DNA of 64,000 bases from Streptomyces seoulensis. GTDB taxonomy: Bacteria; Actinomycetota; Actinomycetes; Streptomycetales; Streptomycetaceae. The notes under the pieces were generated by a model. It had not been told where the DNA came from. It was given only the letters and a program-made list of their open reading frames with translations, and did no database searches. The position numbers and the translations under genes were made by a program. Of this stretch, positions 52,617 to 61,746 are shown one piece after another (the stretch's first letter is position 1; the number at the start of each line of letters is the position of its first letter). The stretch covers positions 4,494,853 through 4,558,852 of the forward strand of contig CP054936.1 in assembly GCA_013364255.1 (NCBI GenBank), in the 5' to 3' direction.

Positions 52617-53711
52617 GTGGGGCTCTGGCAGGTCAACGCCGACACCCTCGCCGGCAGCCGCTTCTTGATCTCCCCGCTCGCCGAGACCTTCGCGAGCCTC
52701 AAGCTGCTGCACGCCGGCGCCGGCCGACATCCCGGCGAGCGGGCCTGGCTCCGCGCCCACCTGCCCGGCTACCGGCGGCTGCTGGCCGGCGATCCCGTCA
52801 CCGCGCTGCTGGTGCGCGCCGGGCTCGGCCCTTCCTGGATCGCTGACTTCCTCACCCCCACGCCCCGCGACGAGGAGGACTTCGCGGCCGGGGCCGCCCG
52901 GGTCCGCGCCGCCGATCCGGTCGCCGCCCGCGCCCATCTGCGCACGGCGCTCGCCGGGCCGCTGCCGGCCGCCCTGGACCGCGACGACCTGCCCGAGCGG
53001 GCGGCCCGGCTGCTGGAGTACGTGTGGACCGAGACCGTACGGCCCTCCTGGGAGCGGCGGCGGCACGTCCTGGAGGCGGACGTCGGCGTGCGCACCGCGC
53101 GGGTGAGCCGGGGCGGCTGGGCGGCCGTGCTGGACGAGCTCAGGCCGGGCACCCGCTGGCTCGGCGGCAACCGGTTCCAGGTCAACACGCAGGTGTATCC
53201 GCCGCGCGAGATCGCCGGCGCCCAGCTCGTCTTCGTGCCGGTCACCCCGCAGACCGGCTGGGTGTCGTGGGACGAGCCGCCGAGCCGGTACGCCGTCGTC
53301 TACCCCTGCGCGGGCGTCCTCGCCGACGCGGACGCCCGGCGCTCCTCGGTCTCCGCCGCGCTCGGCGCGCTGCTCGGGGCGGCCCGGGCCGAGGTGCTGG
53401 TCCTGCTCGACGCGCCGCTCAGCACCACGCAGCTGACCGCCGTGACCGGGCAGGCGCTCGGGTCGGTGGGGCGGCATCTGCGGGTGCTGCGGGAGGCCGG
53501 CCTGGTGGAGCGGCGGCGGGCCGGGCGGTCGGTGCTGTACGCGCGCACGGAGGCGGGCCGGGTGCTGGTCCGGGCGGCCGCGCCGGACGGCGGGCGGGCG
53601 GGCGGGCGCGGCCGCGATAGGGTCCTGCGTTCGGTCCGGGACCGATCCGGGCTACCCGGCCCCGGCGGCCGGTCCGGGCGCGGCGCACAGGCGCTAGCAT
53701 CCGGCCCATGA
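52617..53711 (+). CDS. ArsR-type regulator with long N-terminal domain (DUF5937-like)
   Basis: A 364-residue protein from GTG 52617 with GGGGAGG upstream. The first ~240 residues are a sensor-like domain (LAGSRFLISPLAETFASLKL, RWLGGNRFQVNTQVYPPREI). A C-terminal winged helix-turn-helix follows (LDAPLSTTQLTAVTGQALGS, VGRHLRVLREAGLVERRRAG), as in Streptomyces ArsR/DUF5937 proteins. The tail is low-complexity Gly/Arg. It probably controls the divergent MFS pump and is coupled by ATGA overlap to a glutathione peroxidase gene, linking it to oxidative stress. Confidence 0.87.
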   Translation: MGLWQVNADTLAGSRFLISPLAETFASLKLLHAGAGRHPGERAWLRAHLPGYRRLLAGDPVTALLVRAGLGPSWIADFLTPTPRDEEDFAAGAARVRAADPVAARAHLRTALAGPLPAALDRDDLPERAARLLEYVWTETVRPSWERRRHVLEADVGVRTARVSRGGWAAVLDELRPGTRWLGGNRFQVNTQVYPPREIAGAQLVFVPVTPQTGWVSWDEPPSRYAVVYPCAGVLADADARRSSVSAALGALLGAARAEVLVLLDAPLSTTQLTAVTGQALGSVGRHLRVLREAGLVERRRAGRSVLYARTEAGRVLVRAAAPDGGRAGGRGRDRVLRSVRDRSGLPGPGGRSGRGAQALASGP

Positions 53712-54217
53712 CGACAGCAGACAGCAACGGCGCCTCGCCCCTCGACGTGGAGATCGGCGCCCTGCGGGGCGGCCCGGCGGACCTGAAGCAGTACGCGGGC
53801 CGGCCCGTGCTCATCGTGAACGTGGCGTCCAAGTGCGGGCTCACCCCGCAGTACGCCGTCCTCGAACAGCTGCACGAGCGGTTCGCCGGGCAGGGCTTCA
53901 CCGTGCTGGGCGTGCCCTGCAACCAGTTCGCCGGGCAGGAGCCGGGCAGCGCGGCGGAGATCGCCGAGTTCTGCTCGGCGACGTACGGCGTCACCTTCCC
54001 GCTGACGGAGAAGGTCGACGTCAACGGCGAGGACCGGCACCCGCTCTACGACCGCCTGGCCGGCTTCGCCGACGCCGAGGGGCACAGCGGCGACATCCGC
54101 TGGAACTTCGAGAAGTTCCTCATCGGACGGGACGGCGAGGTCGTCGCCCGGTTCTCCCCGCAGACCGCGCCGGACGCCCCCGAGGTGGTCGCGGCCGTCG
54201 AGGCGCAGCTCGCCTGA
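53708..54217 (+). CDS. Glutathione peroxidase-family thiol peroxidase
   Basis: A 169-residue cytoplasmic peroxidase from ATG 53708, overlapping the upstream stop. The catalytic tetrad is visible: Cys in VASKCGLTPQY near residue 43, Gln in VPCNQFAGQEPGS near 78, and Trp and Asn in IRWNFEKFLIGRDG near 140. A second Cys in GVPCNQF could act as a resolving residue. In bacteria such enzymes usually use thioredoxin, which suits glutathione-free actinomycetes. It reduces hydrogen and organic peroxides. Confidence 0.95.
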   Translation: MTTADSNGASPLDVEIGALRGGPADLKQYAGRPVLIVNVASKCGLTPQYAVLEQLHERFAGQGFTVLGVPCNQFAGQEPGSAAEIAEFCSATYGVTFPLTEKVDVNGEDRHPLYDRLAGFADAEGHSGDIRWNFEKFLIGRDGEVVARFSPQTAPDAPEVVAAVEAQLA

Positions 54218-54253
54218 CGCACGGTGCGCCGCACCACGGAAGCGCACCGCACA

Positions 54254-54298
54254 GCGCCGCACCGCGGCACGGCGACGCGCCGTGCCGCGGTGCGGCGC
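54254..54298. terminator. Perfect 21-bp stem between convergent genes
   Basis: The arm starting GCGCCGCACCGCGG at 54254-54274 is exactly complementary to 54278-54298, with an ACG loop. It ends two bases before the stop of the minus-strand membrane gene. Very likely a bidirectional terminator. Confidence 0.85.
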
Positions 54299-54299
54299 C

Positions 54300-56180
54300 T
54301 CACTTCAGTTCGTCGGGGCAGGGCGTCCCGCGCGGCACCTTGTACGGCGCCGCCAGCCGGTACGTCCCCGCCCGCGGCGCGAGCAGCATCGTCCACTTGT
54401 CGCCCTTGTCGTCCTCGGACGTCTCCCACAGGCAGCCGTTGACGTTGTCGTACGTCTTCGGCGTGCCCTCGGCGCGGTGCTTGGACGCCTCGGTCTCCTC
54501 GGGCGCCTTGAGCCGCTCGCCGTGTTCGTCGACGATGCTCAGCCAGGGCGAGTACGGGATGCGGATGAGGACGCGGCCCGGCTCGCTCACCTCCAGGGTC
54601 AGCTCGTCCTGCTCGGCCCGGTCGACCACCGCGTGCGGCTCGGCGAGCGGCGCCGGGTCGGTCACCTCGAACAGCTGCCAGTTGGCGTCGCCCCAGAGCT
54701 GCCGCAGATAGGGCTGGCCCTGGCGCACCAGCTCGCGTTCGCGCTGGCCGCCGTCGCCGTCCGGCTCGCCCTTGGGCAGCACCACGTAGTGCACGGCCCA
54801 GCGCTGGAGCCACTCGTGGTAGTTGGCCGAGTTGAGGGTGTCGTCGTAGAAGAGCGGGTTGCGCTTCATGTCGGCCTGGCGGTTCCAGCCGCGGGCCAGG
54901 TTGACGTACGGCGCGAGCGCGGAAGCCTCGCGGTGGGAGCTGGCCGGGACGACCTCGACCCGGCCCTTCTCGGCGCCGGCCTTCTGGAGCTGGTGGACCA
55001 GCGGGGCCAGCTCGTGCGACCAGGAGGCGGCGGGCGCGGTGTGCACGACGTCGTCCACCGACTTGACGCCGATCCAGCTGACGAAGCCGATCAGCGCCAC
55101 CACGATCGCGTACCACTTGCGCGAGCGCGGCACGGCGAAGGGCAGCGCCGCCACCAGGATCACCCCGCCGAACAGCATCGCGAGCCGGGTGATGTTGGAG
55201 CCGATCTGCGAGCTGACCACCCACACCCCGACGACCGACAGGGCGTACACCCAGGAGGTGATCCGGACCGTCTTCCACTCCCGCGGGACGAGGACGGCGG
55301 CGAGGATCGCGTAGAGCAGCGGCAGGCTCGCCGAGCCGAAGCCCATGGGCTGGGTGCCGGAGAAGGGGAACAGCAGGGCCGAGACGGCCACCACGGCGGC
55401 CGGCGCGAGGCCCAGCGCCCAGGCGCCCGGGCGGCGCTTCTGGAGGAACAGCGCGACCGCGACCAGACCCACGAACAGGCCGGCCACCGGTGAGGACATG
55501 GTGGCGAGCGCGGCCAGCGGGGCCGCGGTCAGCGCCTTCGCCCAGCGCTTGTGGCGCCAGCGGTAGGGCCAGCAGAACACGGCCGCCAGCGCGCCCAGCG
55601 CGAACAGCGAGCCGAGGCCGAACGTCACCCGGCCCGACAGCGTGTTGCACACCAGGCCGAAGACGCCGGCCAGCGCCGCCCACAGGGGGTTGCGGACCGC
55701 GCGGCTGCGGATCAGGACCAGGGTCAGCAGACCCGCCGACAGCGTCCCGGCGATCATCATCGTCGTGCGGACGCCGAGGACGGACATCAGGTACGGCGAC
55801 ACCATGCTGTAGGAGACGGCGTGCATGCCGCCGTACCAGGCCAGGTTGTACGCCGAGTCAGGGTGCCGGCCGACGAACTCGGCCCACGCGTCCTGGGCCG
55901 CGAGATCGCCGCCGCTGTTCGCGAGGGCGAAGAACCAGACGAGGTGCAGGACCCCGGACAGGACGGTGAGGGAGAGGGCCGGGTGCCGGAGCATCCGCTC
56001 CCGCAGCGCCATGACGGCGGCCCCGGCGCGGGACCGCCCGCCGCCGCTGCCCGAGGCGGCCCGGTCACCGCGCGGAGCCGGTGCGTCACGTTCCGCGGTG
56101 TTCGTCCGCGGACGTATTCGCGGCCCGGCTCCCGGGCCCGGCTCGGCGTCGTCGGCGCGTGTCGGCTCCGCTGTGGCCAC
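54300..56180 (-). CDS. Large polytopic membrane protein
   Basis: A 626-residue protein; GTG 56180 has GGGGAG upstream, and ATG ~57 codons later is an alternative. A hydrophilic N-terminus is followed by ~11 membrane helices up to residue ~360, then a ~260-residue extracytoplasmic domain (RGWNRQADMKRNPLFYDDTL, YHEWLQRWAVHYVVLPKGEP, EVSEPGRVLIRIPYSPWLSI). The layout resembles GT-C-fold glycosyltransferases or envelope polymerases, but the catalytic DxD-type loop is not certain. It lies just downstream of a carboxypeptidase gene in the same direction, suggesting a cell-envelope role. Confidence 0.75.
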   Translation of the reverse strand: MATAEPTRADDAEPGPGAGPRIRPRTNTAERDAPAPRGDRAASGSGGGRSRAGAAVMALRERMLRHPALSLTVLSGVLHLVWFFALANSGGDLAAQDAWAEFVGRHPDSAYNLAWYGGMHAVSYSMVSPYLMSVLGVRTTMMIAGTLSAGLLTLVLIRSRAVRNPLWAALAGVFGLVCNTLSGRVTFGLGSLFALGALAAVFCWPYRWRHKRWAKALTAAPLAALATMSSPVAGLFVGLVAVALFLQKRRPGAWALGLAPAAVVAVSALLFPFSGTQPMGFGSASLPLLYAILAAVLVPREWKTVRITSWVYALSVVGVWVVSSQIGSNITRLAMLFGGVILVAALPFAVPRSRKWYAIVVALIGFVSWIGVKSVDDVVHTAPAASWSHELAPLVHQLQKAGAEKGRVEVVPASSHREASALAPYVNLARGWNRQADMKRNPLFYDDTLNSANYHEWLQRWAVHYVVLPKGEPDGDGGQRERELVRQGQPYLRQLWGDANWQLFEVTDPAPLAEPHAVVDRAEQDELTLEVSEPGRVLIRIPYSPWLSIVDEHGERLKAPEETEASKHRAEGTPKTYDNVNGCLWETSEDDKGDKWTMLLAPRAGTYRLAAPYKVPRGTPCPDELK

Positions 56181-56331
56181 CTGAAGGCACTCCCCGTGTC
56201 CCGTCCCTGAGTTTCCGGCCGCGTCCCGCGTCCGGCGACGTGCCCCGTCTCGCGACGCTAGCACGCACCCCGCCGGGCGGCCCCACCTGGAGGGCGTACC
56301 GACGGGGTGCGCGGGCCGGGCCGGCCGGGTG

Positions 56332-59007
56332 TCAGGAGATACGGGTCAGCTTGTCGGTGAAACCGGGCTCGGCGAGGTCCTTCTGGAGGGCCACCGGGAC
56401 CCGGATCGCGCTGCCCGCGCCGCCGTCGCCGACGGTGAGCGTGCCGACCTTGGTCCCCGCCTTCGCGGAGTGCGGCACGGCGTCGGCGGTGAAGGACAGC
56501 TTCACCTCGGAGCCGGCCCAGCCGACCGCGGTGACGTCCCGGGTGAGCACGACCGGGGTGTGGCCGCCGAGCCGGTCGTCGACGTAGCCGACGACGTCGC
56601 CCTTCTTGAGGATCTTCGCGGAGGTCAGCGCGTCCTGCGCGCCGAGCAGCGCGGTCTTGCTGACCTCGTTGGCCGTGGCGAGGATCGACGGTCCCTTGTG
56701 CTGGCCGAGGATCGCGCCGACGATCGTCACCGTCTGGCCGCCCACCTTCTTGCGGGAGGCGAAGAGCAGGTTGCCGCCGGCCGCGGTGGTGGTGCCGGTC
56801 TTGAAGCCGATCGCGCCGATCCGGTACGGCAGCTCGTTGTAGTTGGGCCAGTTGTGCCCGGAGGGGTCGGTCCAGCTGGCCACGCTGGTGATGGCGACCA
56901 TGGCCGGGATCCGCACGGCGGCGTTGCCCAGCTTCACCTGGTCCTCGGCGGTGGAGACGGTGGTCTTCGTCAGGCCGGAGGGGTCGGTGTACGTGCTGTT
57001 CGTCATCCCGAGTTCCTTGGCGGTGGCGTTCATCTTCTTCACGAACGCCGCCTCCGAACCGGAGTCCCAGCGCGCCAGCAGCCGCGCGATGTTGTTCGCG
57101 GAGGGGATCATGACGGCCGACAGCGCCTGCTTCTCGGTGAGGAAGTCGCCGGCCTTGACGGTGTTGAGGGTGGACTCGTCACCGGTCTTGTCGTAGCCGC
57201 CCTCCTTCTCCGCCGTCGGGTCGACCTTGATCTTCGGGCCTTCCTCGCCGGGCTTGAGCGGGTGGTCCCGGAGGATGACGTACGCCGTCATGGTCTTGGC
57301 GACCGAGCCGATGGCCACCGGCGTCTGCTTGCCGAAGTGGCCCATCGTCCCGACGCCGGTCACGTCCATCCAGCCCTGGCCCTCGCCCGGCCACGGCAGG
57401 GTCAGCTTGCCGCCGCCGAAGGTGTAGCTCTCCTTCGCGGTGAGCTGGAGACCGGGCGCCGGCAGCGGCCGCATGGCCTGCGCGACTGCGAAGACGATCA
57501 GCAGCAGCAGCACCAGCGGCGTCCAGATCTTCACCCGGCGCACCGTGGTGCGCAGCGGGGTCTGGGGCGGCGGCGGGGTGTTGGTCAGCTCGGCGAGCAG
57601 GTCCAGCGGGGGCTTGGGGGGCAGCGGCTGCTGGGTGGTGCGCTCGGGGCCGACCGGGGCGGCGGCGGGGATGGCGGTGGTGGCCGTCACGTCCGCCTTG
57701 GGCCGCGGCGACTGCTTGCCGGGGGCGTCCTTCGGCTTGCCCTGCGGGTCCGGCTTCGGCTTCGGCCCCGCGTCGTCACCGGCGTCCGGCTCCGCCTTCG
57801 GCTGCGACGTCGTCTGCGGCTTGCGGGTCGCCGGGTCGTCGAGGTGCTTGAGCGCGACGAACTTGCTGGTGCGCTCGGCCTCCGACTCGGGGGCGGACTT
57901 GCCGTCCGGGCCGGCGTCCTTCTTCGTACCGGTCGCCTTCTTCGCGCCGGCCTTCGTCCCGCCGTCCTTCTCCGGGGTCCTCCCGCCGTCCTTCTCCGGG
58001 GCCTTCCCGTCGTCCTCCGGTCCGGCCTCGCCGTCCTTCTTCGCGCCGCCGCCCAGCTTGAGCATGGTGGTGGGCTGGTCCACCGGGGGCTTGGGCGCCT
58101 TGAAGATGGCGGTGGGCTGATCGACCGGGGGCTCGGGGTCGGCCGCCTCGGGGGCGGGGTCGGCGGACGCGGGCTCGGGCTTGGACGCGGGCGTCTTGGC
58201 CTTGGACGTCTTGGCCTCGGGCGTCTTGGCCTCGGGCTTCGAGTCGTTCTTCGCTTCGGCGAGCTCGGCCTCGGCGGGCTTGGCCTCGGCGGGCTTCTTC
58301 GCGTCGGCCTCGGCCTCGGGGGCCTTCGCCTCCGGCTCGGCGTCGGCCTCGGCGTCCGGCTTCGCGCCGCCGGTCTTCGCGTCCGGCTTCGCCACGGGCG
58401 CGGCTACGGGCGAGGCGTCGTCCGGCGCGTCGGCCTTCGCATCAGCCTTAGCGTCGGCCTTCTTCTCGGCCTTCGGCTCGTCCGCGTCGGCGGCCTCCGG
58501 CTCGTCGTCGCGCTCGGCGTCGTCCCGTACGGCGTCGTCGCGCTCGCCCTCGTCGCCGGACCCGCCGGCGCCGTCCGCCTCGGGGGCCGTCTCCGGCTCG
58601 GAGGCGTCCCCGGCGGGCTCCTGCCGGTCCTCGGCCGCGTCGGCGGCCTTCTCCCCGGCCTCCCCGGCCTCCCCGGCCTCCCCGGCCTCTCCGGCCGCCC
58701 CGGCCTTACCGCCCTCCGTGTCCTCCTCCTCGGAGGCTGTGGAGGTCTCGGTGTCCTCCGCCGTCTTCAGATCCCGTACCGAAAGCACCCGAGTGGCGGT
58801 GTCCACACCACCGCGCCGCTCGGACGTATCGGCCGACCCGCTCTTCCCGGTGGTGCCGGACGTGCCGGACTCCCCCGCCAGCGCCAGGCGCGGGTCGCGG
58901 GCGTCGCGCGCCTCGCTCCTCGCCCCGGGAACCGGACCCGCGCTCCCCGACGTCGGTTCTGCCGACGACTCGCGCTGCTTCGACCTGTCGGGGGACTCGC
59001 CCGCCAC
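56332..59007 (-). CDS. D-alanyl-D-alanine carboxypeptidase with long disordered N-terminus
   Basis: An 891-residue protein; GTG 59007 has GGAGGAG six bases upstream. Residues ~1-485 are low-complexity, rich in Ala, Glu, Lys, Asp and Pro, with near-repeats such as PPVDQPTAIFK and PPVDQPTTMLK. One membrane helix (WTPLVLLLLIVFAVAQAM) lies at ~490-515. The extracellular S11 peptidase domain follows, with SxxK in GSVAKTMTAY near 565, SxN in IPSANNIARLL and KTG in GFKTGTTTAAGGN. It trims pentapeptides in peptidoglycan. The threonine motifs in the cytoplasmic tail could be Ser/Thr-kinase targets (inference). Confidence 0.93.
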   Translation of the reverse strand: MAGESPDRSKQRESSAEPTSGSAGPVPGARSEARDARDPRLALAGESGTSGTTGKSGSADTSERRGGVDTATRVLSVRDLKTAEDTETSTASEEEDTEGGKAGAAGEAGEAGEAGEAGEKAADAAEDRQEPAGDASEPETAPEADGAGGSGDEGERDDAVRDDAERDDEPEAADADEPKAEKKADAKADAKADAPDDASPVAAPVAKPDAKTGGAKPDAEADAEPEAKAPEAEADAKKPAEAKPAEAELAEAKNDSKPEAKTPEAKTSKAKTPASKPEPASADPAPEAADPEPPVDQPTAIFKAPKPPVDQPTTMLKLGGGAKKDGEAGPEDDGKAPEKDGGRTPEKDGGTKAGAKKATGTKKDAGPDGKSAPESEAERTSKFVALKHLDDPATRKPQTTSQPKAEPDAGDDAGPKPKPDPQGKPKDAPGKQSPRPKADVTATTAIPAAAPVGPERTTQQPLPPKPPLDLLAELTNTPPPPQTPLRTTVRRVKIWTPLVLLLLIVFAVAQAMRPLPAPGLQLTAKESYTFGGGKLTLPWPGEGQGWMDVTGVGTMGHFGKQTPVAIGSVAKTMTAYVILRDHPLKPGEEGPKIKVDPTAEKEGGYDKTGDESTLNTVKAGDFLTEKQALSAVMIPSANNIARLLARWDSGSEAAFVKKMNATAKELGMTNSTYTDPSGLTKTTVSTAEDQVKLGNAAVRIPAMVAITSVASWTDPSGHNWPNYNELPYRIGAIGFKTGTTTAAGGNLLFASRKKVGGQTVTIVGAILGQHKGPSILATANEVSKTALLGAQDALTSAKILKKGDVVGYVDDRLGGHTPVVLTRDVTAVGWAGSEVKLSFTADAVPHSAKAGTKVGTLTVGDGGAGSAIRVPVALQKDLAEPGFTDKLTRIS

Positions 59008-59268
59008 CGATGCCTCCTCCGTGTGCCGCACCCCGCGTACGGCTGCTGAAACCGTGAACCGCCACCTGGACGCCGGCCGGTCACGACCGGCCGTAGCGAC
59101 CGGTCGTACCGCTGTCCGAACCATGTACCAGTGTCCTGTGTGCGGACCAAACCCACGCGGAAGACGAGAACGACATACCTACTGGTTCCACTACGAACCG
59201 GTCACGCACCCTCGACAGACCAATGTGAGAGGGGTCACCCTGTCATTCATCCACGCGGGGAGGCATGG

Positions 59269-60000
59269 ATGGGCAGGAGCCGCAGAACCATTCCGGAGGA
59301 GCTTCTGCTGCTGGCGCTGGACCCGACCACGGGTACCACTGCACAGCCGCAGTCGCTCGACCTGGGTCTGGCCGGAGCGCAGCTAGTGGAGCTGGCGCTG
59401 GCCGGACGGATAGCCCCAGACGGGGATCGTATCGCCGTGGTGGTGCCACGGCCGACAGGAGATCCGACTCTGGACTGCGCGTTGGAGTTGCTGCGAAGGC
59501 GCGGCGCTCCGGTACGGGCCGTCCACTGGATCGGCGGGCCCCGTCTCGGGCTCCGCCAGACCTATCTCTCGCATCTGGAGCGGTGCGGCATGGTCGCCGC
59601 CGTGCCCGGCCAGATGTGCGGGGTGCTGCCGACGACGCGCTACCAGGCGACGGACACGGCCATCAGCCGGGAGATCAGGGCCCGGCTGGACTCCGCGATC
59701 CGCACCGGCGTGCCGCCGGACCCGCGGACGGCGGCGCTCGCCGCGCTGGCGCACGCGGTCGGCCTCGGCAAGCACCTGTATCCGGGCAACGAGGGCCGCT
59801 CGTCGCGTTCCCGGCTGCGGGACCTGATCCGGCACGACCCGATGGGCGGACTCGTCGCGCACGCCGTGATGGACGTCCAGAACGGCGCGGCGGCCCAGCC
59901 ACGCCGCGGCCAGGCCACGGCCGGGGGCCGGCCGGAACCCGCCCGCGGCGTGCCGATGCAGGCGCACCACGGGTCCATGGCGCGCGCCGTGGCCCACTGA
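59269..60000 (+). CDS. GPP34 (GOLPH3/VPS74-like) protein
   Basis: A 243-residue protein from ATG 59269 with GGGGAGG upstream. The N-terminus RTIPEELLLLALDPTTGTTA and LDLGLAGAQLVELALAGRIA near residue 35 match the GPP34 fold, best known from yeast and human phosphoinositide-binding Golgi proteins and abundant in Streptomyces. A basic patch (GRSSRSRLRDLIRHD) may contact membranes or DNA. Function in bacteria is unknown. Divergent from the carboxypeptidase gene. Confidence 0.9.
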   Translation: MGRSRRTIPEELLLLALDPTTGTTAQPQSLDLGLAGAQLVELALAGRIAPDGDRIAVVVPRPTGDPTLDCALELLRRRGAPVRAVHWIGGPRLGLRQTYLSHLERCGMVAAVPGQMCGVLPTTRYQATDTAISREIRARLDSAIRTGVPPDPRTAALAALAHAVGLGKHLYPGNEGRSSRSRLRDLIRHDPMGGLVAHAVMDVQNGAAAQPRRGQATAGGRPEPARGVPMQAHHGSMARAVAH

Positions 60001-60371
60001 GGCACGGCACGCACGGACACCGGCACGGCAGGCGCCATCCACGCCACGCGCGCCACGCACGGCACGCACGACCCACCGCGCTCATGAACCACCGCACGCC
60101 ACGCACCACAGCACGCCACGAACCACCGCCGCACCGCACGTCCCCAGTCCCGGTTCCGGGAGCCGCAGGCCGAGCGGGGTGGGGAGGCCCCAGGGTCTCG
60201 CCACCCCGCTCCGCCGTGTCCGGGGCGCGCGGCACCCGATCCGGCGTGCACGCGAACTGGCGCGCGGCGGCCGCATATCCGGCGTTTTCCAGCGGTGGCA
60301 AGCACGTTGGTGGCAATCTGCTCAACAGCAGATACGCAAAGTAGAGGTACGCAGCCGGAGGTGCACGTCCC
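60001..60371. other. Intergenic region: low-complexity repeats and a hairpin
   Basis: From ~60005 to ~60150 the DNA is a degenerate array of short CACGCACGGCACGC-like units. A perfect 11-bp stem (GAGCGGGGTGG at 60172-60182, CCACCCCGCTC at 60201-60211) is a likely terminator for the GPP34 gene. The regulator promoter must lie between there and 60371. No gene is supported. Confidence 0.55.
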
Positions 60372-61229
60372 GTGGCGTCCAATGTCAATCCCACCGTCCG
60401 GCGGCGCCGGCTGGGCCAGGAACTGCGCAGGCTCCGTGAGCTCAAGGGCATGACGGCCGAGGAGGTGGCGGAGCGGCTGCTGGTGTCGCAGTCGAAGATC
60501 AGCCGCCTGGAGAACGGCCGGCGCAGCATCAGCCAGCGCGACGTCCGCGACCTGTGCGGGGTCTACGAGGTGGAGGACCACCGGATCGTCGAATCGCTGA
60601 TGCAAATGGCCAAGGACTCGCGCCAGCAGGGCTGGTGGCACTCCTTCGGCGACATCCCGTACAGCGTCTACATCGGTCTGGAGACGGACGCGGCGAGTCT
60701 GCGGGTCTACGATCCGCAGGTCGTCCCGGGCCTGTTGCAGACCCGGCAGTACGCGGAGGCGCTGATCGCCGGCGCGCTGCCGGAGACGGCGCCCGCCGAC
60801 GTCGACAAGCGCGTCCAGGTGCGGCTGCGGCGGCAGGAACGAATCTCCGCCGCGGAGAACCCGCTGCGGCTGTGGACGGTGCTCGACGAGGCCGCGCTGT
60901 GCCGCACCGTCGGAAACTCCGACGTGATGCGCGACCAGTTGGAGCACCTGGTGGAGCAGTCCCAGCTGCCGCACGTCACCGTGCAGGTGATCCCCTTCGA
61001 CATGGGCGCGCACCCGGGTCTGAACGGGCAGTACGCCATCCTGGAGTTCCCGGACGCGGCGGACTCCAGCGTCGTCTACATCGAGGGCGTCACCAGCGAC
61101 CTGTACCTGGAGAAGGCCAACGACGTGCAGAGGTACAGCGTGATGTACGAGCACCTGCGGGCCCAGGCGCTGAACGTGGAGCAGTCGCGCGAGTTCATCG
61201 CGAAGATGGCCAAGAAGCACGCCAGTTGA
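60372..61229 (+). CDS. XRE-family regulator with DUF5753 (Scr1-like)
   Basis: A 285-residue protein from GTG 60372. A helix-turn-helix occupies residues ~10-65 (LGQELRRLRELKGMTAEEVA, LLVSQSKISRLENGRRSISQ). The DUF5753 domain spans ~100-280 (YDPQVVPGLLQTRQYAEALI, RLRRQERISAAENPLRLWTV, VIPFDMGAHPGLNGQYAILE). Paired with the DUF397 gene downstream, this matches the Scr1/Scr2 (SCO4441/SCO4442) type of pair in S. coelicolor, reported to affect antibiotic production. Such pairs are very numerous in Streptomyces. Confidence 0.93.
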   Translation: MASNVNPTVRRRRLGQELRRLRELKGMTAEEVAERLLVSQSKISRLENGRRSISQRDVRDLCGVYEVEDHRIVESLMQMAKDSRQQGWWHSFGDIPYSVYIGLETDAASLRVYDPQVVPGLLQTRQYAEALIAGALPETAPADVDKRVQVRLRRQERISAAENPLRLWTVLDEAALCRTVGNSDVMRDQLEHLVEQSQLPHVTVQVIPFDMGAHPGLNGQYAILEFPDAADSSVVYIEGVTSDLYLEKANDVQRYSVMYEHLRAQALNVEQSREFIAKMAKKHAS

Positions 61230-61445
61230 CGAGCGGGCGGCACGGTACATCGTGATCTCGCTACGTGGAAGACCTGTGGAAAAAAGCCATTCGGACGAGT
61301 GAACGGGTTTCCTCCGACACCGAGTCCGGCGAGTAGCGTCGATCACGCCATCGAGCAAGAACGGTGGCGTGAACCGCGCTGTGGGTTTCCGACGCGTCGT
61401 GCGGTGTCAGCGACTCAACCACACCACTCGCATTCCGGAGCAGAA

Positions 61446-61637
61446 ATGGCAATTCGTCAGGGCGCCACGGCCACCTGGACCAAGTCCTCGTACTCCACGG
61501 GCAACGGCGCGTGCGTCGAGATCAAGTCACCGGTGACCGCGGCCATGGCCGTCCGGGACTCCAAGGTCACCGAGGGGCCGGTGCTCGACTTCCCCGCCGA
61601 GGCGTGGAACTCCTTCGTGCACGCGATGAAGGCGTGA
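61446..61637 (+). CDS. DUF397 protein (Scr2-like partner)
   Basis: A 63-residue protein from ATG 61446 with GGAGC upstream. It has the DUF397 signature TATWTKSSYSTGNGACVEIK at the N-terminus and VAVRDSK-like MAVRDSKVTEGPVLDFPAEA, then WNSFVHAMK. It follows the XRE-DUF5753 regulator after 216 bases. It is thought to bind and modulate the regulator, in a manner compared with toxin-antitoxin pairs. Confidence 0.93.
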   Translation: MAIRQGATATWTKSSYSTGNGACVEIKSPVTAAMAVRDSKVTEGPVLDFPAEAWNSFVHAMKA

Positions 61638-61660
61638 GGGGGAGCGACCCCCAGCACCTG

Positions 61661-61701
61661 GAGCCCTCTCGACGAGGTCGCCGTCCTTGCCGAGGGGGCT
61701 C
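61661..61701. terminator. Bidirectional terminator hairpin
   Basis: GAGCCCTCTCG at 61661-61671 pairs with CGAGGGGGCTC at 61691-61701 (one T-G pair) between convergent genes. Confidence 0.65.
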
Positions 61702-61746
61702 TGTCCTGCCCGGCCTCCGGGCCACGACGCGCGAGGACGGACCGGT

